Below are positions 19,283 to 28,195 of a DNA stretch of 41,780 nucleotides, piece after piece. The position numbers and the translations under genes were made by a program. Positions within the stretch are counted from its first letter, which is position 1; each line of letters begins with the position of its first letter. The notes beneath the pieces were generated by a model that worked only from the letters and a program-made list of their open reading frames with translations, did no database searches and was not told where the DNA came from. Origin of the DNA: a virus; the IMG/VR virus record IMGVR_UViG_3300046466_000027, positions 1 through 41,780 of that record; one strand, 5' to 3'.

Positions 19283-21036
19283 TATTCACACGCTAAACAA
19301 TCTGCTTCTGGTATGATTGTCCTTTCTACTTTTTTTGATACTAACTCTGCACGTTTAATTGCTTCACTTCTGCAATAGTACAAAGTTTTTATTTTTCTTT
19401 TCCAAGCTAACATGTGTATGTCATGTAACTCTTTAATGTTTACATCAGCAGGTACAAATACATTTACTGACTGACCTTGACACACATACTGTTGCCTGTC
19501 TGCCGCATGTTCTATTACCCATTGCTGATTAATTTCTATAGATGTTTTAAATGTATCTTTTTCATAATCAGATAATTCATCTAAATGTAATACTGAACCT
19601 CTTTGTGCTACAATAGATTGCCACACTGCGTCAGTGTTCATGCCTTTTTTCTCTAGTAACTTTTCTAAATATTTATTCTTAACTAGAAAAGAACCTGACA
19701 TTGTTTTTTGTACATAAGCGTTAGCTCTGTATGGTTCTATTGATGGTGATGTAGTACCACAAATAATAGAAGATGTAGCATTAGGTGCAATAGCTAATAG
19801 ATGTGCATTACGTCTACCTGTACCTTCCATGTCTGGTGCTTCACCTCTTTTAATAGCTAGTCTTTCACTTTCTTCAACAGCTTGTTCTTTTATTTTTCTA
19901 AATATTTTTAAATTCATAGCTTTTGCTAATGCACTTTCAAAAGGTATACCTTTAGATTGTAAGTATGCGTGGAAACCCATAGCTCCTAACCCAATACTTC
20001 TTTCACTAGCCGCACTAAACTTTGCTCTAAATACACTTTCAGGTGCATGTTCTATAAAATAAGTTAAAGCATTATCTAAAAATCTTACTAAATCAGGAAT
20101 GAACAATGGTTCATTTTTCCACTCTTCATACTTCTCTAAATTAACTGAAGACAAACAACACACTGCTGTTCTATTTTCATTAGTAGGTAAAGTAATTTCA
20201 GTACATAAATTAGAATGATGTACTTTTAATCCTAATTTCTTTTGTGTTTCAGGCAATGCTTCATTAATAGTATCTATAAATGAAACATAAGGCTCACCAG
20301 TAGCAACTCTAGTTTCTAATAATTTTTGCCACAACTCTCTAGCTGATACAGTTCTAATTATTTTCTTTGTGTGAGGGTCAATTAAATTCCAACTGTCATC
20401 ATAAGTAGGTTCAGCTATGCACTTTTCTATTAACTGCATAAAATCATCAGATATATTTATTGCATGATGTAGGTTAAGACATTTTCTATGTATGTCTCCG
20501 CCACTAGGTTTACGCATTTCTAAAAATTCTATTATCTCTGGGTGTGACATATCCATGTATGCCGCATAACTTCCACGCCTTGTTTTACCTTGTGAGAATG
20601 CAAGTATCTCACTGTCTACAACATGAAGAAAAGGTATTGAACCTGATGATTGCGAACCACCTGATGTACTTACACCATCACTTCTTACATGTCCCCAGTA
20701 ACCACCAATGCCACCACCAATAGATGCTAACCAAGCATTCTCTGTGTAGTGTCCTGTTAATCCTTCTCTACTATCCCCAACATAATTTAAAAAGCAAGAG
20801 ATAGGCATACCTCTGTTAGTACCACCATTAGATAAAATAGGTGTTGAATACATAAACCAAAGTTTACTAGCATAATTATAAATTCTTTCTGCCATTTCAT
20901 CATTGTCTGAAAATGCTTTAGCGGCTCTCATAAATCCATCTTGAGGTGATGTTTCTTCTGGAAGTAAGTATCTATCTTTTAAAGTTGTCTTACCAAAATC
21001 AGTAAGTAATTCATCTCTATTATAATCTATTGTCAT
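19282..21036 (-). CDS. nrdA: Class I ribonucleotide reductase, alpha subunit
   Basis: A 584-aa catalytic subunit, shorter than cellular NrdA (about 760 aa). It lacks an N-terminal ATP-cone, so it is probably insensitive to dATP feedback. All catalytic landmarks are present: GMPISCFLN (first redox Cys), NLCTEITLP (Asn, thiyl Cys, Glu), AVCCLSSVNL (second redox Cys), TLYYCRSE (Tyr-Tyr radical relay) and C-terminal CLACE (reducing Cys pair). The start overlaps speD by 17 nt. Phage RNR supplies dNTPs for rapid replication. Confidence 0.95.
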   Translation of the reverse strand: MTIDYNRDELLTDFGKTTLKDRYLLPEETSPQDGFMRAAKAFSDNDEMAERIYNYASKLWFMYSTPILSNGGTNRGMPISCFLNYVGDSREGLTGHYTENAWLASIGGGIGGYWGHVRSDGVSTSGGSQSSGSIPFLHVVDSEILAFSQGKTRRGSYAAYMDMSHPEIIEFLEMRKPSGGDIHRKCLNLHHAINISDDFMQLIEKCIAEPTYDDSWNLIDPHTKKIIRTVSARELWQKLLETRVATGEPYVSFIDTINEALPETQKKLGLKVHHSNLCTEITLPTNENRTAVCCLSSVNLEKYEEWKNEPLFIPDLVRFLDNALTYFIEHAPESVFRAKFSAASERSIGLGAMGFHAYLQSKGIPFESALAKAMNLKIFRKIKEQAVEESERLAIKRGEAPDMEGTGRRNAHLLAIAPNATSSIICGTTSPSIEPYRANAYVQKTMSGSFLVKNKYLEKLLEKKGMNTDAVWQSIVAQRGSVLHLDELSDYEKDTFKTSIEINQQWVIEHAADRQQYVCQGQSVNVFVPADVNIKELHDIHMLAWKRKIKTLYYCRSEAIKRAELVSKKVERTIIPEADCLACE

Positions 21037-21415
21037 TATTTATTTCATCTTTGTTTTTTATGTTTAAAAATTTTTGTCTATCTATTGTTAAATAATTAAT
21101 TTCTATTGGGTCAAATTTATCTAATGCTTTAAATACAATTTCTTTATTTAGTTTACTGCAAGTGTAGACATCTAATTGAATAACAGCAGGACTGTCTTCG
21201 TCCCATGAATGCAAAGCTATGTGTGATGTTTCAATAGCTTGTATACAAGTCAAACCTCTGTTACCTTTTTTATCTACATAAACAGCAACAGTTTCACCTA
21301 ATGGTTTCATGCCTAAATTATCTACTAGAGTTCTAACCCATGCTTTAATTGTATCTATTTGTATAGGAGGACGTTTAACAGTTGCCCTAATTAAGATATG
21401 TTTATGTTCAAGCAT
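21020..21415 (-). CDS. speD: S-adenosylmethionine decarboxylase-like protein (SpeD)
   Basis: A 131-aa protein of the prokaryotic SpeD family, pyruvoyl enzymes that make decarboxylated SAM for polyamine synthesis. The self-cleavage region ETSHIALHSWDEDSPAVIQ contains the expected E-S-H-type motif, and DVYTCS follows. Marine phages carry speD as an auxiliary metabolic gene. The function could be polyamine-related or, as argued for some phage homologues, a different amino-acid decarboxylation. It overlaps the DUF3310 gene by one base. Confidence 0.88.
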   Translation of the reverse strand: MLEHKHILIRATVKRPPIQIDTIKAWVRTLVDNLGMKPLGETVAVYVDKKGNRGLTCIQAIETSHIALHSWDEDSPAVIQLDVYTCSKLNKEIVFKALDKFDPIEINYLTIDRQKFLNIKNKDEINNDNRL

Positions 21416-21615
21416 TAAGCCTCATACTTATCTAATATGAATTGCACATATTGTTTGCATTTTTTAAGGTCTTCTATGCCACCTTTTTTACGCCAACGTG
21501 TTATGTATTTAACAACATTACCTTCACAAAAATCTAATTTATTAGAAATAATATAATCAATAGGTTCTATTTTATTGTTAGCATAGTGAGGTGGTTCTTT
21601 TATTAAATCTTCCAT
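21415..21615 (-). CDS. DUF3310 family protein
   Basis: A 66-aa protein carrying the whole DUF3310 signature: PPHYANNKIEPIDYI then GNVVKYITRWRKKGGIEDLKK. The same domain occurs in T7 gp1.7 and in many phage small proteins linked to nucleotide metabolism. The start overlaps the exonuclease gene by 13 nt. Activity of the isolated domain is not established. Confidence 0.85.
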   Translation of the reverse strand: MEDLIKEPPHYANNKIEPIDYIISNKLDFCEGNVVKYITRWRKKGGIEDLKKCKQYVQFILDKYEA

Positions 21616-22355
21616 AACTTAACCTTCCCTGTTTTCTTATTGTATTCACCATGTCTTAAAATGTGTGCGACCCTAGCTTGTTGTAGAGCTTCTTTTTCTG
21701 TGTAACCTTTTTCTTTATAAATACCTTTAACTACTTTCCATAAATCAGGAAGAGTTACATTAGTGTATTTCTTAATAAGTTTTTCAGCAGTTTTAATTCC
21801 AATACCTTCTATGCCATCATAGCCATCAACTTTATCTCCTGTTAATACTTGTATCATAAAATTATAATCAGCTATTTTTTGTGGTATTTGTTCTATTGTA
21901 GTTCCATCATCAGAAAGATTGCATGGAATTGTTTTCATATCTTTATCTATGCTAACTAATATTCTTTCTTCATCACTAGGTTCAGTTGCCATAATACCCA
22001 TGACATCATCTGCTTCTAAATTATCCCACATAATACCATTATGTTTTTTCATAATGTGTTCACGCATAGAATTTAATACGATTGGTTTACGTTTTTCTTT
22101 ACGATTACTTTTGTATGTAGGAAGAACATCTTTTCTAAAATTATTCTTATCTGTAAGTGCTACAACATAGTCATCTGCTGATAAGCCAGAACCTAAATCG
22201 TCAATCACTGCATCTAATTGTTGAACACAACTATTTTCATCAGCGTGTAAAGTCCATAAACCATCACCCCAATTAATAGGTTGTTCGTTATTAGTAGCAA
22301 TTTGATAAGCAAGTATGTCGCCATCAATTACTAATACTCTTTTCTTTTTATACAT
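21603..22355 (-). CDS. 5'-3' exonuclease (FEN/T7 gp6-like role)
   Basis: A 250-aa flap-type nuclease. Metal-binding Asp clusters are visible: VIDGDILAYQ, NLEADDVMGIMA and VSIDKDMK. A helix-3-turn-helix DNA-binding motif follows (TGDKVDGYDGIEGIGIKTAE). It would remove RNA primers and degrade host DNA like T7 gp6. It sits after DNA polymerase and the putative nuclease, as in T7 (gene 5 - gene 6). Confidence 0.92.
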   Translation of the reverse strand: MYKKKRVLVIDGDILAYQIATNNEQPINWGDGLWTLHADENSCVQQLDAVIDDLGSGLSADDYVVALTDKNNFRKDVLPTYKSNRKEKRKPIVLNSMREHIMKKHNGIMWDNLEADDVMGIMATEPSDEERILVSIDKDMKTIPCNLSDDGTTIEQIPQKIADYNFMIQVLTGDKVDGYDGIEGIGIKTAEKLIKKYTNVTLPDLWKVVKGIYKEKGYTEKEALQQARVAHILRHGEYNKKTGKVKLWKI

Positions 22356-22759
22356 TATTTAACTATCCTTTCCTGCATAGATTTGGTTAAATTTTTTGGT
22401 AAAAATATTTCGGCTAAAGGTATTAAAACAAACCTACTACGCCAACCATCTCCACCATTTTTAAGTGTACCTATGTATTTTTTTGCTAATCTTTTAATTG
22501 TTCTAGTATCAAATATTAATCTACAATAATCTTTTTCACCCTCTGCTAATATATGTACCCAATAATCAGCTTTGGTTGCCATAATGCCTGAAGGTTTCCC
22601 ATTACATTCTACTTCTATTGCAATGTTACCTGTTTTAAACCACCAGTCTCTTTCAGTTTTAACTTCTATTTTATTTTTATCTTTGTCTAATATTGATGCT
22701 AGTCTTTGTTCTCTTTCTTGACCATACTTTAGGTCAATATCAAATTTATTATTTTTCAT
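22355..22759 (-). CDS. Putative PD-(D/E)XK nuclease-like protein
   Basis: A 134-aa protein starting at the ATG at 22759, which overlaps the polymerase stop (TAATG). A short core, KIEVKTERDWWFKTGNIAIE followed by VEC, has the beta-hairpin with E-x-K spacing typical of PD-(D/E)XK folds, preceded by FDIDLKYGQ. The assignment is tentative. Location between polymerase and exonuclease supports a DNA-processing role. Confidence 0.5.
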   Translation of the reverse strand: MKNNKFDIDLKYGQEREQRLASILDKDKNKIEVKTERDWWFKTGNIAIEVECNGKPSGIMATKADYWVHILAEGEKDYCRLIFDTRTIKRLAKKYIGTLKNGGDGWRSRFVLIPLAEIFLPKNLTKSMQERIVK

Positions 22760-24456
22760 TAATGTGTTCCACTCCAATTAGTTGATATTTTATATTCGCC
22801 TGTTAGCGGCACTCTTAATTGGAAGTGTTCACCTGCACGTTTAATACATTCGACTGCTATCTTACCAATGTCTTCAGCGTCTTGTTCTTCACACTCAATT
22901 TGTATCTCATCATGTACCCATACAACTTGTTGTGCGTTCTTAAATTTCTTAATCTCTTTGTTAAATTCTACTAACCATCTTTTTGAAACTATGCTTCCTG
23001 CTGATTGTAAAAGTGTATTTAAACTTGAATAACTGTTTCTTACTTTTATTTCTCTTTTGTCTAAACCTTTTATGTACCCACGTTGAGCCGCAGTTTGTAC
23101 ACCTTCAATAAGTTTTGCCAATGCAGGTAAATTATTTAAAAATCTTTTCTTAACTTTTCCTGCTTCTTTAAGAGGTTTATTTATAACTTCAGCTACACGT
23201 TTTACTGAACCACCATAAAGTAGACAATAATAGAAACGCTTTGCAAGGTCTCTGCTTTCTAACCCTGCTAATGTTTGTGTTTCACTATGTATATCACCTT
23301 CAAGTACAACTTTTGTGTAAGCTCCATTGTCAAACTTTGACATAAAATGACACAACATTCTAACTTCAAGACCTGATATATCTACACCCACTAATCTTTT
23401 ACCTTCTGGAACTGTAAATAATTCTCTACATTCTTTACCAAAAGGTGCAGACGTACTCGGTACTTGTCCTAAATTAGGAAATGAATGACTTGCTCTTGAT
23501 GTTACACAAGAGTTTGTATTACATGTGCCATGTATTTTACCATTACGTTCATGTTTTAACCAAGCCTGTGAACCATTAGCTATTTGTGCAATTCTTTTAT
23601 TTAATAAAAAATGTTCACATAATATTTTAGCTTCAGGATATGGAAGTTTAGATAATATACTGTCATCTAATTTTGCTTTACCATCAGAAGTAAATTCTTG
23701 TGCGTCCCAACCATATTTATCTTTTAATCTTTGTGCTACATGGTGTCTGCTAGATGGATTAAATACAGTAACTTGGTCTTTTAATTTTTTACCTGTCTTT
23801 GTAGACCATCTTTCAGTTACAATAGGTTTAAATACATTTTGTAATTCTTCAGCTAATTCTGCTTGTCTTGCTTTTAATTTAACAGATAATGCTTCTGCTT
23901 TTTCTCTATTAAAAGTAAAACCATGTTGTTCTTGTTTAAATATTAATGAGGCTACTTCATGTTCTAAATCCATAGCCTCTTGGGAGTAACCTTTTTCTTC
24001 TAAAACTTTATATAATTTATATGTTACCTCTGTGTCTTGTTTACAATACTCAAGCATTTCAGGTGTAAATGTTTGCCAGTCAGTATCTATTTGTTCTTTG
24101 TACTCACCTATTCTATTACCCCATGCTTTTAATGAGTGTTTACCTATGCAATCTTTTGGAAAATCTTTTTTAGAAAAATCACTTTCTTTAATGTCTGCAT
24201 ATACTAATCTTGTTCCAACTAATGTGTCAAAAATTTTGCCCTTAAATGTAGCGGAATATAATTTCTCTAATACAGGAATATCAAATTTAATAATGTTGTG
24301 GCCAATAATAAGCTCTGCTTCTTCTAATTTTTTTACAGCAGTTTTATTATCTAATGTAAGTATTTCTCCTGTATCTATATCTTTTAGAACAATGCAATGT
24401 ACTTTATCACATACATGTAAAAATCCATTAGTCTCTATATCAAAAACGTATCTCAA
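22759..24456 (-). CDS. Family A DNA polymerase (T7 gp5-like)
   Basis: A 565-aa replicative polymerase with proofreading domain. Exo motifs: FDIETNGF, GHNIIKFDIPVL, YCKQDTEVTYKL. Polymerase motif A: VGVDISGLEVRMLCHFM; motif B: LAKRFYYCLLYGG; motif C: VWVHDEIQIECE. It is shorter than T7 gp5 (704 aa), so parts such as the thioredoxin-binding insert may be reduced or missing. The start overlaps the preceding gene by 4 nt. Confidence 0.95.
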   Translation of the reverse strand: MRYVFDIETNGFLHVCDKVHCIVLKDIDTGEILTLDNKTAVKKLEEAELIIGHNIIKFDIPVLEKLYSATFKGKIFDTLVGTRLVYADIKESDFSKKDFPKDCIGKHSLKAWGNRIGEYKEQIDTDWQTFTPEMLEYCKQDTEVTYKLYKVLEEKGYSQEAMDLEHEVASLIFKQEQHGFTFNREKAEALSVKLKARQAELAEELQNVFKPIVTERWSTKTGKKLKDQVTVFNPSSRHHVAQRLKDKYGWDAQEFTSDGKAKLDDSILSKLPYPEAKILCEHFLLNKRIAQIANGSQAWLKHERNGKIHGTCNTNSCVTSRASHSFPNLGQVPSTSAPFGKECRELFTVPEGKRLVGVDISGLEVRMLCHFMSKFDNGAYTKVVLEGDIHSETQTLAGLESRDLAKRFYYCLLYGGSVKRVAEVINKPLKEAGKVKKRFLNNLPALAKLIEGVQTAAQRGYIKGLDKREIKVRNSYSSLNTLLQSAGSIVSKRWLVEFNKEIKKFKNAQQVVWVHDEIQIECEEQDAEDIGKIAVECIKRAGEHFQLRVPLTGEYKISTNWSGTH

Positions 24457-24734
24457 AGTTTTACCTTCTTAATCTTTAATACGTTTACTGAAGGCATTGT
24501 AGTGACGTTTCCTACATCACCTAATGTTCCATCATCATTAAAGTTAACGTCACCTGCAATTACATGCACATCTTTGTCTGCTTTTAAAAGCCAACCTGCT
24601 GTAATACAGATAGTAACTTTACTTGCTTTAGCTTCTTTTAAGCTAGTCCAAATTGCCGAAGAATTTATATCTTTCCAAAAGCAATGCACAAAAGGTGCGT
24701 CTAATATTTTTTTATTTATTTTTGGTAATTTCAT
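24453..24734 (-). CDS. Hypothetical protein in the replication operon
   Basis: A 93-aa protein (KLPKINKKILDAPFVHCFWK, then SKVTICITAGWLLKADKDVH). Its mixed alpha/beta composition has no motif I recognise. Its end overlaps the DNA polymerase start (ATGA type), so the two are translationally coupled. A replication accessory role is inferred from context only. Confidence 0.6.
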   Translation of the reverse strand: MKLPKINKKILDAPFVHCFWKDINSSAIWTSLKEAKASKVTICITAGWLLKADKDVHVIAGDVNFNDDGTLGDVGNVTTMPSVNVLKIKKVKL

Positions 24735-24736
24735 AA

Positions 24737-24961
24737 TTAATGTAATGTTTCTAGTTTGATTTCAATATTCCAAGCGGCTTCTTCACCACTTAATGCCATA
24801 GAAGTTAAAGTATCTTGCAACATAAAAGCTGTTTTGACAGTACCTACTGAAATAACTTGTGGTTGATGTGTTGACTTAAATCGTTTTAATGCGTCTGCTA
24901 CTAACCCAGACCAAAACAAAGCATTCTTTTTTTGTTTTGTTGTAATTTTTTTAGTAGTCAT
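24737..24961 (-). CDS. Hypothetical protein in the replication operon
   Basis: A 74-aa protein with a basic N-terminus (TTKKITTKQKKNALFWSGLV) and an acidic, hydrophobic C-terminus. It overlaps the primase-helicase end by 11 nt. No family recognised. Confidence 0.6.
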   Translation of the reverse strand: MTTKKITTKQKKNALFWSGLVADALKRFKSTHQPQVISVGTVKTAFMLQDTLTSMALSGEEAAWNIEIKLETLH

Positions 24962-26549
24962 CTAATACGTCAGGTGTTGTTTCTGACAGACAACCAGTGT
25001 CTAAATCATATAACAATGTACAGGCTTTACCTGTTTCACCACTAAACCTATTTTTTAAGATTGTTAAATTAGCTAACTTTTTATCTGACTTAATATCTCT
25101 ATTAATACCTATAATTAAATCTGATAACTGACCAATAGAAGCTGAACCACGAAGACTATTCATAGTTACTTCTTTGCCATCTTCAAAACCTTTATCACCT
25201 TCACTTCTTCTAAGGTGAGATATAAGAATAACTCCTATCCCTGTTTCTTCTACAAGTGTTCTTAATTTACTTACAAAATAATCAATAAGTTTTCTTTCAT
25301 CATTAGTATGTTCATCACCTAATGCTGATAAAGCCATGTGTAAATGGTCTAATACTACAAAGTCTACTTCACATGATTTTGCTAAATATCTTATTTTATT
25401 TAAAAGGCTATCGGCGACTGTGTTGCCAAAATGATTATATAAATAAAAATTCCCATTACCAATAGTTGATTTAAAAGTTTCTTGAAGTTGTTGTTCACTA
25501 ATTCCCTCTCTAGTTAAATGCAAAGGTTTTTTTAGGTGTACACCCATAATACCTAATGCACTTCTTTTAATACTTTCTTCTAATGCAATGTAACCAACAC
25601 CAAAATCTTGTTTTAATAATTCTAGTGCTACATGACGACAAAAAGATGATTTACCAACTCCTGTACCTGCTGTGATAGTTGTTAATTCACCTTTTCTTAA
25701 TCCATGTGTTTTATCATTAAGAGATTTAAAAGGGTATTGTGCAGTGACATAGTTATCTTCTTTCATTATGTCATCAAAAATTTCTGAACCTAAAACAATA
25801 CCATCAGGTCTATATGGTTTTGCGTCCCATATAGCTTTTTTAAGTTCTTCTGTTTTACCTGCTAACAACATTTCGTTAGCGTCTTTAAGTGGTAGAGAAG
25901 CAATCTTGGCTTTATTAGGGGTAAAAAGTTTTGCAACTTCTAACGCCGCCTTTTGCCCTTGTTCGTCTTGGTCGAACATTAAGATTACATTCTCATAACC
26001 CTCCAAGAAATCGAGTGATTTTTGAATATCTTTTTTTGCACCTGCCGCACCAGTTTTAATAGAAACAAAATCAAATTTGTTATCATTAACTTGTGACATT
26101 GTAAGTGCATCTATTTCTCCTTCGCAGATGGTCACATATCGTCCTGACCCTCTACAAGTTTCTTGTCCAAACAATCCTGCTTCTTTTGGATTGCCTATCC
26201 ATTGAAAATCTTTTGAAGGGTATCTTAATTTTTGTGCTACTAACTCTTTGCTATCATTATAATAATTAGCAATATGACAAGGACGTGCAAACCATGCACC
26301 TACTTGATAGTTATATTTTTTTACTGTATCTAAATTAATTTTTCTTTTATTAAGAGGCAAGTGTTCGCCTTTAATAAAATTACTCTCTTGTTTTGTAATT
26401 GGTGTTAACTCCATTGTTGATTGTCCTTTAGTTGTTGTGTTGCAAGAAAAGCAGTAGGCATGTCCGTCTGAATAAACGGAATTTGCGTCTGACGAACTGC
26501 AATTATCGCAAGATGTGTGATATAAAAATTCACTTTCGGTTTGGGTCAT
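24951..26549 (-). CDS. Primase-helicase (T7 gp4-like)
   Basis: A 532-aa bifunctional enzyme. The N-terminal zinc finger has four Cys (CDNC at residues 15-18, CFSC at 36-39). The TOPRIM primase core shows ICEGEIDALT and LMFDQDEQGQKA. The RecA-type helicase has Walker A GTGVGKSS, Walker B DFVVLDHLHM and a later VILISHLRR motif. It couples primer synthesis to fork unwinding with the DNA polymerase. A terminator separates it from the upstream amidase gene. Confidence 0.95.
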   Translation of the reverse strand: MTQTESEFLYHTSCDNCSSSDANSVYSDGHAYCFSCNTTTKGQSTMELTPITKQESNFIKGEHLPLNKRKINLDTVKKYNYQVGAWFARPCHIANYYNDSKELVAQKLRYPSKDFQWIGNPKEAGLFGQETCRGSGRYVTICEGEIDALTMSQVNDNKFDFVSIKTGAAGAKKDIQKSLDFLEGYENVILMFDQDEQGQKAALEVAKLFTPNKAKIASLPLKDANEMLLAGKTEELKKAIWDAKPYRPDGIVLGSEIFDDIMKEDNYVTAQYPFKSLNDKTHGLRKGELTTITAGTGVGKSSFCRHVALELLKQDFGVGYIALEESIKRSALGIMGVHLKKPLHLTREGISEQQLQETFKSTIGNGNFYLYNHFGNTVADSLLNKIRYLAKSCEVDFVVLDHLHMALSALGDEHTNDERKLIDYFVSKLRTLVEETGIGVILISHLRRSEGDKGFEDGKEVTMNSLRGSASIGQLSDLIIGINRDIKSDKKLANLTILKNRFSGETGKACTLLYDLDTGCLSETTPDVLDDY

Positions 26550-26617
26550 AAAATTTTTTGGGTGATATATTTGGGGAAAGGGTAATTTCAGTCTCCCTCC
26601 ATTACCCCATAAATACG

Positions 26618-26651
26618 AAACGCCTCTAGCTATTTCTAACTAGAAGCGTCT
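26618..26651 (-). terminator. Intrinsic terminator after the amidase gene
   Basis: On the minus strand a 12-bp stem (AGACGCUUCUAG / CUAGAGGCGUUU, two G-U pairs) with a 10-nt loop is followed by a U-rich stretch (UUUCGUAUUUAU). It begins in the amidase stop codon. It would separate the SSB-endonuclease-amidase group from the replication operon, with read-through needed for primase. Confidence 0.7.
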
Positions 26652-27085
26652 CAATCAACAATCGCTTGTACATCAAAAGATATACACGATTTGGAGTTAA
26701 TTGCATTTCTGCAACCCACTACCTCAACCTTGTACTTCTTTTTCAACTTTTTTACAAGTTCACGCAATGAAGCGTACTGTTGAAAAGTGAAGTTAGTGTC
26801 AAGATTGTTTCCTTCGTCAGCTAATCCGCCGACTAAAGCTATTGCTATGGAATTTTGATTAGTAATTAAAGGTTGATTTATAGGTAATATAGCACCAGAC
26901 ATATCCTCTGGTCTTCCTTGTTCTATTGTACCATCTCTTTTAATTATATAATGAAAAGCATTATGAAAATAACCTTCTTTTCTATGTAATAAAGTTATAT
27001 CCTTTGCACTTAAATTTTCATTGGATTTTGTTTTAGTTGAATGAACAACAATAAAATCTGTTCTTGTTCTATTATTATTATTCAT
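26651..27085 (-). CDS. N-acetylmuramoyl-L-alanine amidase-like (T7 gp3.5 homologue)
   Basis: A 144-aa protein of the T7 lysozyme family, which in T7 both cuts peptidoglycan and restrains the phage RNA polymerase. Conserved parts: VVHSTKT (first zinc His), FHNAFHYIIKRDGTIEQGR and KSCISFDV (Cys ligand). The residue equivalent to T7 His122 is not an obvious His: the segment reads VVGCRNAINSKSC, with a Cys near that place. Zinc binding may use Cys or be weakened. It overlaps the endonuclease gene by 8 nt. Confidence 0.85.
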   Translation of the reverse strand: MNNNNRTRTDFIVVHSTKTKSNENLSAKDITLLHRKEGYFHNAFHYIIKRDGTIEQGRPEDMSGAILPINQPLITNQNSIAIALVGGLADEGNNLDTNFTFQQYASLRELVKKLKKKYKVEVVGCRNAINSKSCISFDVQAIVD

Positions 27086-27491
27086 TTAACCACTCCAAAG
27101 GAATATGTTTGTCAGCATATTTAAAACCATATTTGTCACACCACATTGAATAAGTAGTAGTAGATTTTTTAGAAATACGACTTCTTGAATTACTAAAAAT
27201 AAATCTAATATCTTTTTCTGGGTGTTGTTCTTTGACAAGACGCATTTTTTGTCTGTCTGCTGATGTAAATAATCCTTTTGTTTCTATAAATATATCTTGT
27301 TCTTTAAGGTAAAAGTCTGGGGTATAATTATGAGCCTTCTGAGGTTTAACATACGTTAATTTAACCTTCTCATAATCATACTTTACACTATTAGCGTCTA
27401 ACTCTTGTGAGATAGCTATTTCTAGCCCAGACCTAAAACCATATTTAAGTCCTACTTGATTAGAAGTCAGTTTCGTTTTGCTGTACTTCAT
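27078..27491 (-). CDS. Endonuclease I / Holliday junction resolvase (T7 gp3-like)
   Basis: A 137-aa resolvase that in T7 cuts branched DNA and helps degrade host DNA. Catalytic positions are visible: FRSGLEIAISQ (Glu), NYTPDFYLK (Asp) and IFIETKG (Glu, Lys). I start it at the ATG at 27491 (MKYSKTKLTSNQVGLKYGFR), which gives the family's length (T7: 149 aa). An upstream extension would only overlap SSB in another frame. This start still overlaps the SSB tail by 32 nt. Confidence 0.9.
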   Translation of the reverse strand: MKYSKTKLTSNQVGLKYGFRSGLEIAISQELDANSVKYDYEKVKLTYVKPQKAHNYTPDFYLKEQDIFIETKGLFTSADRQKMRLVKEQHPEKDIRFIFSNSRSRISKKSTTTYSMWCDKYGFKYADKHIPLEWLNE

Positions 27492-28095
27492 TCTCAAATG
27501 TTTTGTCGAACTCTTTTTCAACCTCTGGTGCAACGTAACCATCTTTAATTTCGCTAAAGCCATGCCCTTTTGCTCCTGCACCTGCTCCGCCTTCAATTAA
27601 TTTAGTTATTTGCACTGCCTTTAATCTCAAACTCACACCTGCTCCTGCCATTGCAGTGTAGTAAGGTATCATGTCAGCAGAAACTTTCATTTCTGAGCCT
27701 GACCATACTTGCTCTTTCATAGGTGTGCCTTTGCTATCAAAAATTGGTATCTTGATGTCTATTACGTCACCAGATTTCATCATAATTTTTGCTTTAGCTT
27801 TGAATTTAAAGATTATGTTTCCAGTTGGTTTACCTTCTACATACTCTTCTTCAAAAGGCATGTTCGCTGTTTTAGGTTGTTTACCTTTAGATTTTTCTTT
27901 TGCCATTTCTAAAGATTTTTTCATTTCATCTTTTATAGATTTAATGACTGACTGTGCCTCCGACCCTTTGATAATTAAGTTAGTCTTAAAGTGACCACCA
28001 TTTTCTTTATCAAATTTAGTGTCTGGAGTATTAAGCCAACAATATTGTGATACCCCTACAGGTGTCACTATTTTATTGTATGTTTGTTTACTCAT
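27460..28095 (-). CDS. Single-stranded DNA-binding protein (T7 gp2.5-like)
   Basis: A 211-aa SSB. The body matches gp2.5-type proteins (KIVTPVGVSQYCWLNTPDTK, AGAGVSLRLKAVQI), and it ends with the acidic tail and terminal Phe (FENEVQQNETDF) used to contact polymerase and helicase. The ATG is preceded by AAGGAAAAT, and a phage promoter lies 53-70 bp upstream. It is the first gene of the middle operon. Confidence 0.9.
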   Translation of the reverse strand: MSKQTYNKIVTPVGVSQYCWLNTPDTKFDKENGGHFKTNLIIKGSEAQSVIKSIKDEMKKSLEMAKEKSKGKQPKTANMPFEEEYVEGKPTGNIIFKFKAKAKIMMKSGDVIDIKIPIFDSKGTPMKEQVWSGSEMKVSADMIPYYTAMAGAGVSLRLKAVQITKLIEGGAGAGAKGHGFSEIKDGYVAPEVEKEFDKTFENEVQQNETDF

Positions 28096-28147
28096 ATTTT
28101 CCTTATTGTTATTGTTCTCAGTGTTTTCTCCAAGATTGTTGATTGGT

Positions 28148-28165
28148 CTATAAGTGTAAGTTTAG
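28148..28165 (-). promoter_or_regulatory. Phage RNA polymerase promoter upstream of SSB
   Basis: The minus strand reads CTAAACTTACACTTATAG, identical over 18 bases to the copy at 35174-35191. The predicted +1 is the last G (28148). It lies just downstream of the RNA polymerase gene, where the first phage-driven (class II) transcription unit should begin. Confidence 0.8.
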
Positions 28166-28195
28166 TTTTCTAATCCTATGCACATGTGGATAGGT

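Noticed and set aside
26814-26820. Another CUGACGA string, inside the amidase gene
   Set aside because: No stem II followed by GAAA with stem I or III partners could be found. It encodes ordinary residues (LADEG).
28166-28195. Terminator after the RNA polymerase gene
   Set aside because: CCUAU/AUAGG gives only a 5-bp stem and no U-run follows, so it was not listed.
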